Source: Acidimicrobiaceae bacterium (lineage in GTDB: Bacteria; Actinomycetota; Acidimicrobiia; Acidimicrobiales; UBA8592). Taken from it: a stretch of DNA of 5,507 bases. Every line of letters begins with the position of its first letter. Positions within the stretch are counted from its first letter, which is position 1. A program made the position numbers and the translations under genes. The DNA lies in assembly GCA_002713485.1 (NCBI GenBank), contig PAWI01000036.1:8847-14353 (forward strand), in the 5' to 3' direction. Positions 4,966 through 5,507 of the stretch are shown here, piece by piece. A model generated the notes under the pieces. It searched no databases, was not told the DNA's origin, and saw only the letters and a list, made by a program, of their open reading frames with translations.

Positions 4966-5507
4966 GCTGACCATAGCCTTTTGGCTTGCGTGTGCAACGC
5001 TTCCCTAGCTTGATCTTCGTCGATTGAAACTATCTCGTTATCTCTTACCTGCCATTTGCCAGCTACCATCACGTCAGATACATCTTCTCCACTTCTCCAC
5101 AGAACAATTTGCTCAAATATATTCTCACTGGTTAATGGGGTTGGGAATTTAGCATCTATGAGTTGTAAGTCTGCGGAATAACCGGACTCTAATTTACCGA
5201 CCTTTTCTAGTCCGAGAGCCTTAGCACCCCCTAACGTAGCCATGTCAAGCACTGTTGAGGCTGACATAACTCCTGGGTCTTGCAATCTAGCTTTATGGAT
5301 GAGGAAAGCTCCTCGCATGACTTCATAGAAATCATTAATGTAGCCATCACTTCCGAGACCTACCGTAACTCCTGCATCAATTAATTCTGGGATAGGGGCT
5401 ATTCCGCCGCCGACTTCACAATTTGCGAGAGGCATATGGGTAACCTTTATATCTAAGTTCTTAATTATCTCAATTTCCTTTTTAGATAAGTGGACACATT
5501 GACTAGC
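4962..5507 (-). CDS. COG0402 amidohydrolase (SsnA / ATZ-TRZ / MTA-SAH deaminase-like), C-terminal part
   Basis: The frame is open from the window edge at 5507 and gives 181 residues to TGA at 4962-4964; the N-terminal half with the HxH metal motif is outside. ATG at 5435 is internal and not the start, because conserved residues precede it (QCVHLSKKEIEII). The segment THMPLAN, then GGGIAPIPELIDAGVTVGLG and SDGYINDF, matches the deaminase/chlorohydrolase superfamily; Asp54 of the visible part in GLGSDG is the expected metal ligand. TLGGAKALGL and VGKLESGYSADLQLID form the usual C-terminal return. Such enzymes deaminate or dechlorinate N-heterocycles or hydrolyse amidines. SsnA, a selenium-metabolism-linked member, accompanies yqeB/yqeC in E. 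coli, so a similar partner role is plausible. Odd point: the family motif AHCVHL reads SQCVHL here, so the catalytic His is Gln. Four-base overlap with xdhC places it in the same operon. Substrate unknown. Confidence 0.88.
   Translation of the reverse strand, partial: ASQCVHLSKKEIEIIKNLDIKVTHMPLANCEVGGGIAPIPELIDAGVTVGLGSDGYINDFYEVMRGAFLIHKARLQDPGVMSASTVLDMATLGGAKALGLEKVGKLESGYSADLQLIDAKFPTPLTSENIFEQIVLWRSGEDVSDVMVAGKWQVRDNEIVSIDEDQAREALHTQAKRLWSA
4977..4982 (-). promoter_or_regulatory. AAAAGG, probable xdhC ribosome binding site
   Basis: AAAAGG on the minus strand is 11 bases from ATG at 4965 and two from ATG at 4974. The longer spacer is near the upper end of what works, while two bases is too short, which favours 4965 together with translational coupling through ATGA. 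Confidence 0.4.

Noticed and set aside
5433..5435. ATG at 5435 as the start of a short independent gene
   Set aside because: The frame continues upstream to the window edge with conserved amidohydrolase residues, so the ATG is an internal Met of a longer gene.
1..5507. CRISPR array, tRNA/rRNA, insertion sequence or selenocysteine insertion
   Set aside because: No regularly spaced repeats, tRNA-like folds or transposase frames were seen. No in-frame TGA interrupts any of the seven genes, so selenoproteins are not indicated here despite the selenium-linked families.

Overview
The window is almost entirely protein-coding and holds seven genes in two converging blocks, with no intergenic gap over 10 bases. 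It looks like a catabolic locus of a bacterium with moderate G+C (mid-40s percent by eye) and clear Shine-Dalgarno sites (AAGGAG, GGAGG, GAGGT). The gene families (creatininase-like hydrolase, hydantoinase, LLM-class flavin/F420-type oxidoreductase, XdhC/YqeB/YqeC, COG0402 amidohydrolase) are common in heterotrophs that use nitrogen heterocycles. The F420-type oxidoreductase would suit an actinobacterial or Chloroflexota (for example SAR202-like) lineage, but this taxonomic guess rests on gene content only and is weak.

Plus strand, 1-1760: the C-terminal part of a creatininase-family amidohydrolase (cut by the window start), followed immediately by a complete dihydropyrimidinase/hydantoinase with all expected metal ligands. 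The two genes are tightly packed and probably co-transcribed.

Minus strand, 5507 down to 1757: the C-terminal part of a COG0402 (SsnA/ATZ-TRZ/MTA-SAH deaminase-like) amidohydrolase (cut by the window end), then xdhC, yqeB, yqeC and an LLM-class oxidoreductase. Neighbouring genes overlap by 4, 17 and 16 bases or are 2 bases apart, so this is a tightly coupled operon. The two blocks end on a shared TTAA that supplies both stop codons.

How the genes fit together: XdhC, YqeB and YqeC are, by family knowledge, maturation factors for molybdenum hydroxylases (xanthine dehydrogenase type). YqeB and YqeC mark the selenium-dependent type. In E. coli the same families sit together with a hydantoinase (hyuA), ssnA, mocA and xdhD. 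This window therefore probably lies beside a molybdenum hydroxylase gene set that oxidises a purine-like or other N-heterocycle, with the amidohydrolase, hydantoinase and creatininase-like enzymes acting on exocyclic amines or cyclic amides. The substrate is not shown by the sequence. The less usual points are an LLM oxidoreductase directly after yqeC, a Gln where the amidohydrolase family normally has a catalytic His, and a few dyad-symmetric sequences inside coding regions.
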